The translations under genes and the position numbers were made by a program. This document shows, piece after piece, positions 30,904 to 43,928 of a stretch of 64,000 nucleotides of DNA (the stretch's first letter is position 1; each line of letters begins with the position of its first letter). Origin of the DNA: Cutaneotrichosporon cavernicola (Eukaryota > Basidiomycota > Tremellomycetes > Trichosporonales > Trichosporonaceae). The notes under the pieces are model-generated. The model was not told the DNA's origin, made no database searches, and was given only the letters and a program-made list of their open reading frames with translations. Where the stretch lies: the NCBI RefSeq assembly GCF_030864355.1, contig NC_083394.1:1116001-1180000 (forward strand). The letters run 5' to 3'.

Positions 30904-32390
30904 TCAGCCCGTGTATTCGACACCCTTGTCGCCGTACTTCCACTTGGTGGCGAGGACGAGCAGGCCCGCGCCGCCACAAAGGGCTGTGGTGATCGCAAAG
31001 CCGGTAGTGTAGTTGGGCGCGTCAGACGAGGGCCAGAAGAACGACCCGTACACGGAAGCCAGGTTACCGAAACCGTTAACCAGGGCGATGGAGACGGCGC
31101 GCTTCTCGCGCCCGTCGAACATGGTGACCATCCATGAGAGGAAGATCGGGATGTTGGTCCAGATGCCCGCTGCGCCAAAGCAGATGAAAGCGTAGCGAAC
31201 CTGGGGCATGTTGACGGTAGCGCAAATGATGAACGAGATGACGGAGAGGGTCGCGCCGCCGACAATCGTGTACGCCTTCATGCCAGTGCGGTCGGCGAAC
31301 ACGCCGGCCGAGCAGCCGACAACCATGGCAACCACGTAGATCGGGACAGTCATGAATTGGAGCTTGCGCCCCTCGTATCCCATGGTCTGGAGAAGCGAAG
31401 GGAAAAAGTAGGAAATGGTGCCGACCGAGCTGAGCATGTTGTACAGCACGAGCATGACCCAGGTGATGGGGTCGGAGACGGCGGCCTTGAAGCCCTGCCA
31501 GTGCGAGACGCGCTCCTCCGCATCCAAGTCAACTGCGCGGTCATTTGTCGCAACGAGACGGGCGATGGCGAGCTTCTTCTCGTCTTCGGTGAGCCAGGGG
31601 GTAGTGAGGGGATAGTTGGGGAGGATGATGTATCCTGCAAAAGCGATGGCGACGGTCATGATGCCCTCGATGATGAACATCCACTTCCAGCCACGGATGC
31701 CACGGATACCCTCCATGCCCTCGATGAGGCCACCAGCGAGGAGGCCACCGAAGGCACCAGACATCATGGTGGCAGAGTAGAGACCTGCGACGCGCTTGCT
31801 CATCTCCTCGGGCTTGTACCAGCACGAAATGACCAGCATAATACCAGGGAAGAAACCGGCCTCGACGAGACCGAGCACGAAGCGGAAGGCGACCATGCCA
31901 CCAAGATTGTGGATGCCCGCGACGGCGATGCACATGGCACCCCAGATCACCATAAGAGTTGGGACGAAGATGCGCGGCGTCGAGCGAGACAGCATCATGT
32001 TACTCGGGACCTCCCAGAGGAGGTAGCCGACGAAGAAGATGGACAGTACGAGCGAGTACTGTGACGACGTGAGCTCGAGGTCGTGCGCCATTCCACCGAC
32101 TTTAGCGTTCTGTCATCAGCCCACATTTTATCATGGGATCTCACGCCAATGTTGGTGCGGTCCAGGTAGTTCATGCAGAACATGATCCAGAGCATGGGGA
32201 AAAGACGAATGTCGATCTTGCGCACGAGGAGACGCTCCTCCTCCGTCCCAGGTTGGTAGACGTAGGGCGCCTCGCTCGACGTCTCCTTGAACATCTCGTC
32301 GACCTTCATACCGTGCTCTGGATCCCGCGCGGTCTCGACCGCATCGCCGCCGTGGGTCGCGCCGTTCTTGTTCTTGTTCCAGATCGCCAT
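30904..32390 (-). CDS. MFS transporter, anion:cation symporter family (Dal5/Tna1-like)
   Basis: Plasma-membrane proton symporter of the fungal allantoate/nicotinate permease family; the substrate cannot be read from sequence. Two exons (32145-32390 and 30904-32109) with a 35-nt intron give 483 aa. The start MAIWNKNKNG leads into IDIRLFPMLWIMFCMNYLDRTNIGNAK, where the D-R-x-N-I-G-N motif spanning the intron is diagnostic of the family. About twelve hydrophobic segments follow, with the FRFVLGLVEAGFFPGIML signature and, near the end, REKRAVSIALVNGFGNLASVYGSFFWP. The C-terminal tail is short. Large non-coding stretches on both sides suggest long regulatory regions or isolation from neighbours. 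Confidence 0.93.
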
Positions 32391-34620
32391 CGTTTCCTGG
32401 GGCTCCGATACTGATCCACAACTCGCGAACCCTTTTTATAACCCAGTTCAAATATGCCTCTGAGCTAAACGTGCCTCTACGGAAAAAAATCTGACCAGAC
32501 TGGCGGTGCCACCAATGTACTCGGACGTGCCCCGTGTACCCCGCTAATGCGAATCGCATACGGAGGAATGTGCGCCAGGTCCCGGACTGATCTGCTCAGG
32601 CTCCACCATCCGCGTTAGAACGGGCCGATCCGGGCCACTTACCGCTGGCTTGTCATACATCGCTGGGAATTTCCGTCAATGGCATGTTGAAGAGGCACAC
32701 AACTGAAACGACCCAATTGGGCTGCACACCGAACCACCGGAGCCCGCGAGCCCCAAAGTTCCTCGGCAACTAACTGGATAATCTATAAGCGGTTGTGCCA
32801 CAGATACGGCACCGGCGATCACATGCTGGATGTTGGTGGTCTCAGAGTGGCAGAATCGAGCCGTCACCCTGAGAATCACGCGGGCAGAAGGCGGCGTGGT
32901 GCCTGAAAGTAACTATCAGCAACCCATCCGCGCATCTTGCCCGAGTTTTCAACCTCCCAGTCCGCCCCAATCGTTGGCCAAAAGTCACCACGATTAACAG
33001 CGCGTGGGCCGGTGATACGACGCAGCCGACATGTCCGAGTAGCTCCAGCCCTCCCTCTGTCCCCTCACGTGTGCATTCGCACTAACGGCGTGTGACATGG
33101 CTTTATTCGCTTGGTCGCCGTTGTTAACCTACTGTAGCAAATGTGGCGCCCAGGTTGTCTGCGACGCCAGTGACGCAGTCTAAGAGGCACAACTCGGCGA
33201 TGGGTATCCGGGGTACTGTAGCGAATGTTATGGCAGAGATTGGGTTGCCGTCTGCCCCATGGTTTACAACTGGGCCAACTGACCGAGTTTGTTTGGGACA
33301 GCGTGGACCGCCCGGAAGGAAGCAGGCCGAGCCGAGAAACCCAGATGAGGCAATCGTGCAGGTTCATCTAGCTGCTGAGGGTCCGGGTCTCGGCATAGAC
33401 GAGAATGTTTTAGCAAGCGCCTCAGGCAGACGGTTAGCAAGCGGAGAAAGGGCCAAATCGAGGAATATCTAGGAGATCGTTGGTACAGCCATGAGGATGA
33501 GGTATCACGCTCTGGGACGGTGTGACGGATGCGTGATAGTCTGTGGCCCCGCTTCGTGGGCCCCAACCGACTCGAGGCTACCTCAGTACTCCGCGTATAC
33601 CGCGAGCAGCCAGATCTTGGTTGGCCCCGTGGCGCGCACTTCTGCTCACAAGCAATTCGCGATCAGTCGCGATCATAAAAGTACCCCAATCTTCTCTCGA
33701 ACAACCCACGTCCTTGTCTCCCAAGGAACACATCCACGAATCTGCAAAAGCAGTGCATGTGGGTCAAATCTCATGTGGGATGTCGACACAGAAGCTGCGC
33801 GACGCGACGTAGACAACGGACCGAAGAATGCCGACGGTTGTTCATCATGTGCAGCCTCTGGTGGGCACAGGTCAGGTTGCTCGGCCTCAGGACTTGCACA
33901 CGTCGCCAATACGCCGCTGCTGGCGTTTGGGCGTTGACTGCTGTCCACGTCACTTGAGAGTACGTCAAAAATGAAGCCAATACCGATGCGGAGATGTGGA
34001 GCCTCAGTCAACTGCTTTCAATATCCCGGGTGCGTCCGTGATCGGATTTTGAGGCCGCAAACACATCAACTGGATTAGGATCCCACACTTCGCCGTACTG
34101 CAGACGGCTGCTGGGAGAGACTGCGTCTCGAGTTGAACGGTGGGGTTTGTTGTGAGTGTCTTGGGTGTAAGCGGTGGCAGTCGGTGATTTAGTGAGGGTC
34201 ATTCTGATTCGAGGGCCAAACGCAGCCGCATTCTTGTTCTCATTCTCGGTTCGCAGCCAGAATGGCGGATATAGAGAATGCACGTTATCGCGACGATGCA
34301 GAGCAAGCTCGCAGGACGGCCGAAATGGGGTAGCAGAGCTCGCGGGGTTCGTTAATGGCAGGATGGGGATAGCCATTTGTGCAAGCGATCCGGCACAGAA
34401 TTCGAGCTCACTCCTGGGACCAGACATCAGCTCTTTCAACTTGTGCATTGAATCAAAGTTCAAGTCCAATGGTTGCAATGGTGGTTCTATGTGCAGTGTT
34501 GCACGACCCCTATGGCAAGCAGGGTCGCAGCAGAGAGTTTTACGCCATGGAGGTGTTGGCGACGGATGAATACAAACAACCTCGCCTGCGAGGTAGTAGA
34601 GGATAAGTCCAGCCAGCGGA
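32391..34620. other. Gene-poor region, 2.2 kb
   Basis: No gene found between the transporter start and the channel stop codon. Open frames of 100-150 codons occur (for example 33491-33937, plus strand), but none shows a domain, a plausible intron pattern or biased codons. The transporter promoter must be in the part near 32400-33000. Confidence 0.5.
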
Positions 34621-37600
34621 CTAGATGCGCGAAGCGCCACGCGGGGGCGGACGGGAGTCGCCCTGCTGGCCCGCCTGCTGCGCCACGGAGTGCATGTCGC
34701 GAATCTGCGCCTGCTGCTGCAGAGGGATACTGCGGCGTGGTGGGGTGCCGATTTGGAAGGCCGCTGAAGGACCTGGCGAAGGCATGCGGCTTGGTCCGAC
34801 CGAGTCGACCTCGGGGTACGCCTCGCCCCACAGGTCGAGCGACGAGTCGTGACTACGTGTGAGATTGGCGCCAGTAGTCGCAGCGGAGAACGAGGGAGGG
34901 GGCGACCGTTCAGCGGCGAGCTCTGCCTCGCGTACCTCGTCCCATGGGACTTGGGTGTACCGGATAGCCTCAGCGGGAGGAGGCGCCGGGTCACCAGCAT
35001 CGTCGGGACCCCAGATCTGGAGATCCGCGAGACACATCTTGAGGTGGCAGACCCACTTGTTGCGACGTTGAACTTTGAGGGCGCCCTGCTGCCAGTTCGA
35101 CTTGTAGGCAATGTCGGCGTTGAGGACCATCTTGCCCTGGGCTGGAATGTCATCGACAGCGACGTCGAAGACGGGACGGAAGTCGCGCGAGTTTTCCTTG
35201 CAGAACTTGAGCATCATAACGCGCAGCGCCTGAAGCTTCTCGAACGTAGTATTGAAGGCCACCTCAAAGGTGAACGACTCGGACGTGGCACCCGACCGAC
35301 GGACGTTCTCGATGACCTTGAGGGCGAGCACGTTGTGGCCGATCCAGACAAACTTTCCGTCTGTGCGCTTGAACGAAGTCGACATTAACTCCATCTTTGC
35401 GACTGTGTACGACTTGCCGTCAATGTCGACCCGGTCTCCAACATCGTAGGGGTGTTTGACGAAGAGAAAGATGCAGGCGAGGAGGATCTCCTGCATCGTC
35501 GTACCGATCATCCACGAGAGCGAGAGGATGAAGGTACCGGTCGAGGTGACAAAGGTGGAGACCTTGGTGGTGATCATGGCCGACATGACCAAGATGCATA
35601 TACCGGTGACGAGGATGAGGAGGATGTCGTCGAGGCGGCGGACGGCACCATCAAGGTCGCGCATGTTCGCCTCGAGCGACATGCGCTCTCTGTGGATCTC
35701 GAGCATGCTAGCGTCGATTTCGTCGCGGGTCGCATCGCCATTGCCATCGCGGTCAAAGATGGAGAAGGCGTGCTCGGCGCTCTCCAGGTCGGGGAAGTAG
35801 CGCGCAATGTCGGCTATCGTGATGTGGTCCGAGCCCGGCTTTCTAAACGAGTAGTAGATGCGTCGGCCGAGAGCTCTGCTCTTGTTCGCCGAGGCGAGGG
35901 CGGTTGTAACCTTGTTGGCGGGCGAGTTGGTCTGAAGAACCGACGAGCCAGCCATCTCGGTGGCAACGTTGCCCAGGGCGTTGGTGGTGCTCTGCGCTGC
36001 AGCTTTGACACCCTTCAGCACCTTGCGAATAGCCTTGCGGCCAGCAGTCGTCTTAACCGACGAGTTGTCGTCGAGAGTGTCGTTGCGACCCGGGATGTCG
36101 TGCGAGTTCATGTACAGCCTAGTGAGCATCTGGGACTGCCACTTCTGGTCGGCAAGGCGGTCGGCGTACGAATCGCGGTGGAACTGGAGGGCGATGAGTT
36201 GGACGACGAGCTTCTCAACGCCCCAGACTATAGTGCAGAGAAAGAAGCCGAACAGGAGATTGCCAATGAGGTTGAGGTTGGCTCGCGAGGGCGACTCCTG
36301 GTCACCCTCAAAGCGACGCGAGATTAACGGTGTGTAGGAGATCCACGAGATGAGCGACCAGATTATAATCTTGCCAAAGTGGCCAAGGTTTTTGACAACG
36401 TCTGTGAACCTGCCCATCGAAGGAATGATTACGGCGATGGTCTGCTTGAACACGTGAGGGAAGATCATGAACGCCGCCTTGGAGCCCCAGAAGCCACACC
36501 ACACCACCGTGAACCAGATTGACCACCAAAGCTGGTCATTAGCATACTGCGATTATTGGGTGACTCACGAGCTTGACACCCCAGATGTGGGAGTTGGGGT
36601 ACGCGGTCACGCCGAGAATACCGGGAATCCAGAGGAGCGCCAGGAAAGGGATAATGAAGAGAGCCCAGCGGACGATGATGCTGCGGTTGATTGCCCAAAG
36701 GTACATGCGGCTAAGTCGGGTCTTGCCGACGTCGCCCTCGGCGAAGCGGAGGCGCTCATCTTTTGCATTGGCGGGGTTAAACGACTCCCACTCGTTGCTG
36801 AACTCGGCCCAGCTGCCGCGGCGACTGTGACCGAGTTTGGGCCGAACAGGTTTCTCATTCACGTCAGACGTGTCAACCGAAATGGTGCTTGCGGCAGCAC
36901 TGGTATCGGTAGTACCAGTAAGGGGAATAAAACCAAGCTTGCTACGGGTCCGAGGGACAGGCTGGTTGGATTGCGGCAGGACTGGAGCTGTTGATCCGGA
37001 GCGCGACGGTGGCAGCGAAGAACTGAACGTGTCGTTTAAGGGCACAGTGGTGAAGTCGACGGACCGAAGTGGGGCGTGGCGCTGCCGTGGAAGATCGCTT
37101 GTCGAGGCCGAAGCGCTAGGAGGTGATGAGGAGAAGTTCGAAGAGGGGTGCTGGGCGTACCGATCTGGAGATTGGCGGCCAAAAGAGGAAGATGGGAGCC
37201 TGTTGCCGCTGACCAGTGTCTCGGTGGTCGCACCAGCGCTTGAGGATGCTCCTGGAGGAAGGGAGAAGCCTGGGCGTCAGCTTCGATAGGCGATGTGGTG
37301 GTAGGTCTGGGTCTGGATGTGGAGGTGTCGCCAGTCTCATGCTGGCCTTGTAAGGGCCTAGACAAGCCCCCACGTGAGAATTGATCACGGAAAGCAATCG
37401 CGGTGGTGCTCATCGCATCACGTTCCAGACAGGCCCGCAAACGCCGGGGTGATGCGCTATTCTCCCACTCACTCTGCTGGGCGAATGGCGTCTGCGACGG
37501 GGAGCGTACGAGTTGGGCCATGTCGTATGCCTCAGTGTCGCTGTTGTCGGTGGTATAGTCGCTGGTGTCAGTGCTGTTGGGGACCAAGGCGGTTGTTGTA

Positions 37601-38235
37601 TTCCGCTCGAGTGACTGAACGGGGAAGGAGCGATCAAGCACAGACACAATGCGACGTGATGTGCACGGATCGGCGTGTGCGTCCAGAATAGAATTCTGTG
37701 GTGGGGCGCACGCTGTGGCTGCTGCACCATGCGCCGCGCCCCCAGCCCAACAGGACTGCATTGGAATGCAAGGGAAGAGAAGGGAAGGCAAGGCAAGGGA
37801 AGGTGGGGATCGCGGACTTACTGGAATCCGTGGTCGCCAGAACTCTCATGCCCGGTACTGCCCATCTCGGCGCGGCGCATATCCTTCACGTCAGCCTCGG
37901 GGCGGAGTAGGTGCGAGCGTGGACCAGGCGGACTGAGCGCCTCGGCAGACAGGTACGAGGAACGGGGGTTTATGGTGCAGAATGCTTGTCTCTGTGGTGT
38001 AGAGCTCGACGTGGCTTGCAAATCGTAGATCCGCTCATCTGCGCGCGCTCCGTTGGGAGTCTGTGGCGACATGATGCAGGAATTGCCATTGATCGCGGGT
38101 ACTTGGTACCGCGACTACGTCGACGCTTTGCAACGGCGCGTCCTTGAGATGCCGAGCAGATGGACTTACAGTTGCAAAGGTCTGCGGGTAGCCGCCTTGC
38201 TGGGGCTGACCGCTAGGCCGGTTGTCTCCTTGCAT
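34621..38235 (-). CDS. EF-hand-containing mechanosensitive channel, MscS family
   Basis: Fungal MscS-like channel of the type found in the ER (S. pombe Msy1/Msy2), relieving osmotic swelling and shaping calcium signals. Firm exons are 34621-36531 and 36569-37269, joined by a 37-nt intron. Membrane segments begin with RWALFIIPFLALLWIPGILG. A canonical EF-hand loop FDRDGNGDATRDEI follows near the middle, then the pore region and the MscS signature ACIFLFVKHPYDVGDRVDIDG. The C-terminus is disordered and Pro/Gln-rich. Upstream exons are likely: 37374 to about 37700 (joined by a 104-nt intron with the weak donor GTGGGG), 37822-38070, and 38170-38235, which starts MQGDNRPSGQPQQGGYPQTF and ends with a perfect GTAAGT. 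I could not reconcile the phase between the exon ending at 37822 and the next one, so the N-terminal model is provisional. Confidence 0.88.
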
Positions 38236-38356
38236 GGTTGTGGGTGAGATACGCGTGGGGCAAGGTGGAAAGGTAGACGTTGGAGAGGGCGTTGACTGAT
38301 GTGCTTTGTGTCTAGTGTGCTCTAGTGTGTGCGTGTAGTATGATTACAAGAGGCGG

Positions 38357-38475
38357 TTGAAGGTTGAGGAGAGAGAGAGAGAAAGAAAGAGAGAGAATAG
38401 AAAGGAATGCCTAATGAAGGAGAAGACAAGGATAGAGATACGAGTACAGGAGGGAGGGAGGGAGGGAGGGAGGGT
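38357..38475. repeat. Polypurine tract with (GGGA)n, possible G-quadruplex
   Basis: The plus strand carries gagaga/gaaaga runs from about 38365 to 38398 and then six or more agggagggaggg units at 38450-38474. Four or more GGG runs with single-base loops meet the usual G-quadruplex pattern. The tract lies 120-240 bp upstream of the channel gene start, so the sense strand there is pyrimidine-rich, as often seen in fungal promoters and leaders. Confidence 0.88.
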
Positions 38476-39474
38476 GCGAGGATGAGCTGCTGACGGAGAT
38501 GTGTTGTATTACAGTAGTGTCGTTAGTACTCAGTAGTACCCTCATGGCCTCTTAGGGTTTCCCTTTACGCAGCTGTGCGATGCGAGAAGCTATTTCACAG
38601 GGTTTGATATCAGAATAACATTCCTGACATGTGAGAAATAACTGACTCAAGCACTCGAATCCAAGCACTGTATTGTATGCTGTACCCACCCCAGATTCGT
38701 CAGGGTCTGCAGTTGTCCCGACTCAAGAGGTACCCCCCAAACTCGAACGCAGCCCAAAAGGCACTCACGCTCCCGCAACCGAAGGAGCCAAGAGGTGGAC
38801 CAAGGGGGCCAAAGGGGTTAAAACGTGTAGACCGAGGTCATAGGACAAGATATTTAGCTTCAGATAGAGTTTCCGCAGCCCGTGACGCGACTGTCCTCTG
38901 AGCCTCTGTCCAACTCTTAGTGAGCTTTGAGGATCGCGGCGCAAGGATGAAGTAGCCCAAGACTCATGACTCAATGCATGACGCAGCATGACCCTCTCCG
39001 AGGCTCCGACCCGTGCTGCGGACGGGGTCTATACTCAGATGGAGTGACTGGTGAACGATGGAAGAACCTGGATGGCCTGGAAGCCATGGACAATGGCATC
39101 CCTATCTTGCACAACGCCCCCTTAACAGCCACGCACTATCGGGGTCTTTGCACCCCAGTACCCCAGCAAACCTGGCCACCTGACGTCTGACTTTCATGAA
39201 ACCTGCTCAATGGTCACCGGCATCCTGAATCAGACCAAACAGACCCATACGGTGCGCGTCATGGCAAACGCAGGCTTTGAGTGCTCTTGCGTCATCACCT
39301 ATCTCAAGTTGGGCGACGCATTAGAAGCCACAAGGTCAACGTCGCTCATCTCCGACACATCATGCTGGCCATGGCCTGTTTCGTAAGCTCGGCGGCGCAG
39401 CATGCATCCCGATACCGTCCCAAGAACCCAACACCATAAACCGAGAGCTACAACAAGACACCTCCTCCTGTCTC
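38476..39474. other. Intergenic region, 1 kb
   Basis: No gene seen between the channel gene upstream region and the RasGEF stop codon. Short frames only. Confidence 0.5.
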
Positions 39475-42400
39475 TCATGCTTGCAATCGCGCGCCGAGCC
39501 ACCCCGGTTTCTCGACGGCGCTGCTGAGCCGCTCCGAGCCCTGCCTGGGCTCAAGCATCAGACTCTTTCTGTACAGCGCGTCAAGCGAGCCGCTCCCTCG
39601 CTCGGCTAGAACGCGTGTGAGGTAGCGCTGTACCACCTCGATCTCTTTGAAATCGAATGGCGCCTGATAGCGCTTAAGGTCGGCGGCAATGCGGCCGAGC
39701 TTGGCAAATTTGTCCTGGTTGATGAGCTGGATGTCGGGCGAGATCGTGCTCGGCCGTGTGTTCGGGTTACCGTCCTGGGTGAACGTAATGTCGGACAAAA
39801 TCAAGCCGAGGAACGGCAAGCATGGCTCTGTGACCTCACGTAAACGCGCGCGGTACGCAGCGTGGTTTTTAGTGTGCTCGATGACAGCACGTAGTCGGTC
39901 CATGGCCATACGGTATTTGGGGTTGAGCACCGCCCAGGTATGCTTCAGGCGCCCAATCGTGCTGCTGTTCAAGCCTGCTAAGACGGCGAACAGTGTCGAA
40001 AAGTTATTCAGCGAGAGGCATTTCTGGAATCAGCTTTACGAGAAACTCGCCACTCACGTCTGCCAACTTGATGAAGAATTTGAGCAGCGCTCCGCGATGC
40101 TTCGTGTCGAGCTCGTGTAAGATGACGTCCGTCACCCAACCCGTGATCTGGTTGCTGAGCGTGCTGAGGGCCTTCAACTCGGGCACGCTCTTCTTGCCCG
40201 TCTGCAACAGGTCTTCGGGTGCGACAGCCATGAAGAGCTTGCTCTCCATAATCGTCAGCTGACGAGCCAACTCCGTCGTGTCGAAGTCGGTGATGAGGAT
40301 GTTGGGTGGCGGATTCTTGCTCAGTTGCGCCATGAGCGTCTTGCTGATGATCGGCGTCTTGACCGTCGCGACCGGGTTTTGCGACAGTACAATGCCGGGT
40401 GGCGCGCGGCCGCGGTCGAAAGACTTGCCACTTGTGTGTCCCAGCGAGCTCTTCGAGTCGCCGTCCCCGCCGTCCTTATCCGTCATGGCAGCCATGCGCT
40501 TGCGGAGCGAGTCTTGCGCGCGGGTAGCGAGAGGCACTGCCTTCATCACCTCCGAGTTGAGGAAAGCGTCGAAGCGGTCGATCACGGCCTCGTCCGTGCC
40601 AGGGCGCCAGTAGTGATCGAGCCACGTCTTGAGGCAGATGATGACGCGGTAGCGCACTGGCTTCTGCTTGTTCTCACCCCACATCGCCAGGGCCTCATCT
40701 CCAAGGCCGGCCACGACTGGCGGCGCAGCAATGTTGAATCGCTGGATAAACGTCTCGAGGACGTCAGTTGGGTTCGAAAACAGGCGGAACGTGAACCAGA
40801 ACGCTTCAGCAAAATTGCGATCCGGGAGCCCATCCACAGGCGTGAGTTTCTCGATGAGCACGCGCAGCGTACCACCGACAAGCAAGCCGTCCGAGTTGAA
40901 CGCGACTTCGCGCGGGTCGTAGTCGTGGGAGACGACCCAGAAGCGCAGGTCGCCATCCTCGTTCTTACCGTCTAGCGAGAGCGCGGGCGAGTCCGGCGGA
41001 GGTGGTGGCCGTGCGGGAGCTGGACCGGCTGGCGGTGTAAAGTTCTTGGCTGCGTGCTTGAGGCCCTCGATGGACGGATCGACGACGGGCGACTCGCCGT
41101 TGATCGATTGGTTCGGGGCGGGAGACGCGGCATGGAGCTCACCGGAGCTCATCGACTGCGGGAATGGAGAGGTTGTTGAGAGTTGTGAGATGGACGTGTG
41201 TGACTGTGACGAGAACGACGTGAGCGTCGGAGGTCGCGACACGGTCGATGACTCCGGTAAGTCGTCTGTCAAGTCGATCTCGTTTGCGAAGACAGAGCCG
41301 ACCTTGGATGGCGACGACATGCTCGTAGAGCGTGAGCGCGATGCCTCCATTGCCAGATGCTGCTGGTGCTCGGAGCCCGCAGGATGCGAGATCGGGCGCG
41401 AGCTGTGGCGCGGCGGCAAGTTGCTGGCGTCGACGAGGTACTCGCCATCAGTGTCCGAGTCGGCGACAATCTCTTGGTCGTCATCATTCTGGATTCTCCG
41501 CACCGAGCCCTCGGTCGTGACACGCACACCGTCGGAGTTGAAGTGCTTGTGCAACTGAGTGAGACTCGTGGCACGTCTCTGCAAGCCCTGTATCGACTGT
41601 GGGCCGCCACGGATACCCAGCCCGATGCCCTGATAACCCCCACGCGACGACGACGAGTATCCCGCCGTCGTCGTAGTTGTGTCCGAGCTGTCCTCCGAAT
41701 CTGGGACAGTTCTTCGAACGACACGCGCGCACTCGGACCCCGCCCGTAGTGTCAACGTCGTGTGCTGTAACAAGTTGCTCTTCTCCTCGTCGTACTGGTC
41801 ACTGCCGGATTCGGTGAACGGGGCATTTGCCACCTTCTCGGCGCTCTCGACGAGGTGACTCGCGGCATCGAACAGCTCGTTACGTGCGACCTTGAGGCCG
41901 TCGATCTCACGCTGGCGTACACCCAGGGCCCCGGCCCCCCGCCCGACGCCCTCAATGATGGACAGGAGCTCACGCACGCCGTCGACCGTCTCGCGCGTAA
42001 GCTCGATCAGATATGCGTGGCTCGATGGATGGGAGTCGATGTGGTGCGAATGGATGTGTCCAATAAAACTTGCTATGACGGACAGCAGCCCGTCCTCAGC
42101 AGCCGCGACGGCTTCGTGCACCTCCTGCCTGTTGGTGTAAGCGTACACAGCGTTCTCCACCTCGTCCTCCCGCCGGCTGTGAGTGGGCGGGGTGTTATGC
42201 GACATATCAGGTGTGCTGAAGTCGGGAGAGTTGGTCGCAGACATGAGCAACTCGAAGGACGTCGATCGTGCGTGTCGCGTTGCTGATGAGGTTCGCCGTT
42301 GGCCGCGCAAGGAGCCTCCGAAGCCGCTGAGACCGGGGGACGACTGGCCAGAGGAAGCCGGCGACATGGCCATGGCGGCCGAGAAGGCCGGGCTGGGACG

Positions 42401-43928
42401 CGCCGACGCGCTTATGGGCATTGGTGGTGGTGGGCTGTTCGTGCCCTGCCGCCGCGCTGCACCACGCAGGTCGTTCGTGCTCGCCGACTTGAGTCTAAAG
42501 GTCGAGCTCCTATCACCAGAGTGCCCGTTCGACGTCACACGCATTCTCCGCGATGAAGTGAAGGCGGTCCGCAGCGCTGCCTCGGAGCTGCTGTCTTCCT
42601 CGTCACCCACGGGCACCCCTAGTTCACTCGCCACAGCGACAAACTTGCGGATCGAGCCGAAGAGCGACGTCGCCTCTGCAAGCGTCGCTTCGATCAGCTC
42701 TTCGGGGTAAGGCTGCTGGGCGGCCTGTAGCCGTTTGGCGCTGTTCACGAATGGCGTGAGGCCGTGTAATGTCGCAGACCGCGCCCTGCTTAACATAGAG
42801 TTCCGAAGAAGGTCCGAGTGCTTCTTGACGCAGCCTGTCCGTGACAAGATTGTGCGAATGCTGGCCAGTACAGCCTGTGCATAGTGTGCAACGGAACTCT
42901 GGTTGGGTTGGTCGCGAATGTCGCGCTGGTACGCGGTGAGTGCTGCGATGGCCGGCTGTAGGAGGGCATTATACTCCTCAGAAAGAGGAGACAACGCGTG
43001 GTTGATGGTCGAGTACGACTGCTGGGAGGCATGGGACTGGTATGACGCGTATGACGCCGACGAGAGCATCGAGGTATGGCGCGACTTGTTCTCGGTGAAC
43101 GAGCTAGCTACGCTGCGCGAAGTGCGGCGGGGACTAGGGGGTGGCTCGCCGCGTGACTGGCGTCGCGATTCCTGGGGTCAGCTTTGAGCGACATGGCACT
43201 GCTTCCGCGCCGTCGCACAACAGTACGGAATGGACAAAAGGGCGCCCGAGGACAAAAGAACGCACCTGGCCCCACTCGAACGGCTTGACATAGTTGCTTG
43301 GAAACCAACCTCTGCGACTGTCGCACTCGCCGTCCCACCACCCACTGGGATCACGGGTGATAACACGGATGTACTGGCCCCCTCGAAAAGAGAGGTAGAC
43401 AAGAGCGTCCGAGCCGCTTGCGCTCGCCTGGCCGCCCATCATGGTGCCATCAAAGTCGACGAGGGCGACAACTGTGTTACTATGCTGGTGGTGGCCTGAG
43501 GAGCGCGACGGTGACGGCGGCGTGCTGGGTGCCGTGGCGCTCGTGCGTGGTGATCGTCTATGCCCAGATACAGATTGGTGCGAGAGCCTGGACGCGTGCC
43601 CAGTACTACTATCTTCGAGACCACTGGCTGCGGCACTGGCCGCACTGGCCCTCTTCATGCTTGGACCTGCGGAAGAGGACGCGTGGGCATTCGAGTAGCG
43701 AGTGTGATGGCTCGATGAGGAAGAGGGATTGTGGTGGTGTTGGAGTTGGTGGTTGTGGGTGTGGGTGTGGTTGTGGTTGTGGTGGTGGTTGTGCTGGTCA
43801 TGTACCCTGCCCGTCATCCCGTTCGTCGCGGCTGCAATGGTCGAGTCGGAGGAGGATGCCGAGGACCATTGTTGTGGTGGGTCAGTGGTCCCCGGCTGCA
43901 GACGCGCTGCGGCGTCTGCGTGCTGCAT
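39475..43928 (-). CDS. Ras guanine-nucleotide exchange factor with SH3 domain (CDC25/SOS type)
   Basis: Activates Ras at the plasma membrane by GDP release. Exons 43266-43928, 40058-43171 and 39475-40023, all phase 0, give 1,441 aa. Order: a disordered N-terminus with a His/Asn-rich run (about residues 55-80), an SH3 domain near residues 160-215 (VVALVDFDG ... SGWWDGECDSRRGWFPSNYV), a long Ser-rich linker, a RasGEF_N segment (LLVGGTLRVLIEKLTPVD), and the catalytic CDC25 domain. The latter shows FDTTELARQLTIMESKLFMAV, then across a 34-nt intron KLADKCLSLNNFSTLFAVLAGLNSSTIGRLKHTW, and later PFLGLILSDITFTQDGNP. The SH3-before-GEF order is that of yeast Cdc25. The start at 43928 precedes MQHADAAARLQP; the frame is open further but without support. 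Confidence 0.95.

Noticed and set aside
30904..32390. Link between the MFS transporter and MET6 or tRNA genes as a functional cluster
   Set aside because: They are separated by 3.3 kb and show no shared pathway; the substrate of the transporter is not known.
34008..35153. Minus-strand 381-codon open frame overlapping the channel gene's 3' end
   Set aside because: It is read in a shadow frame of the MscS gene for most of its length, is rich in Arg/Ser/Pro and has no domain.
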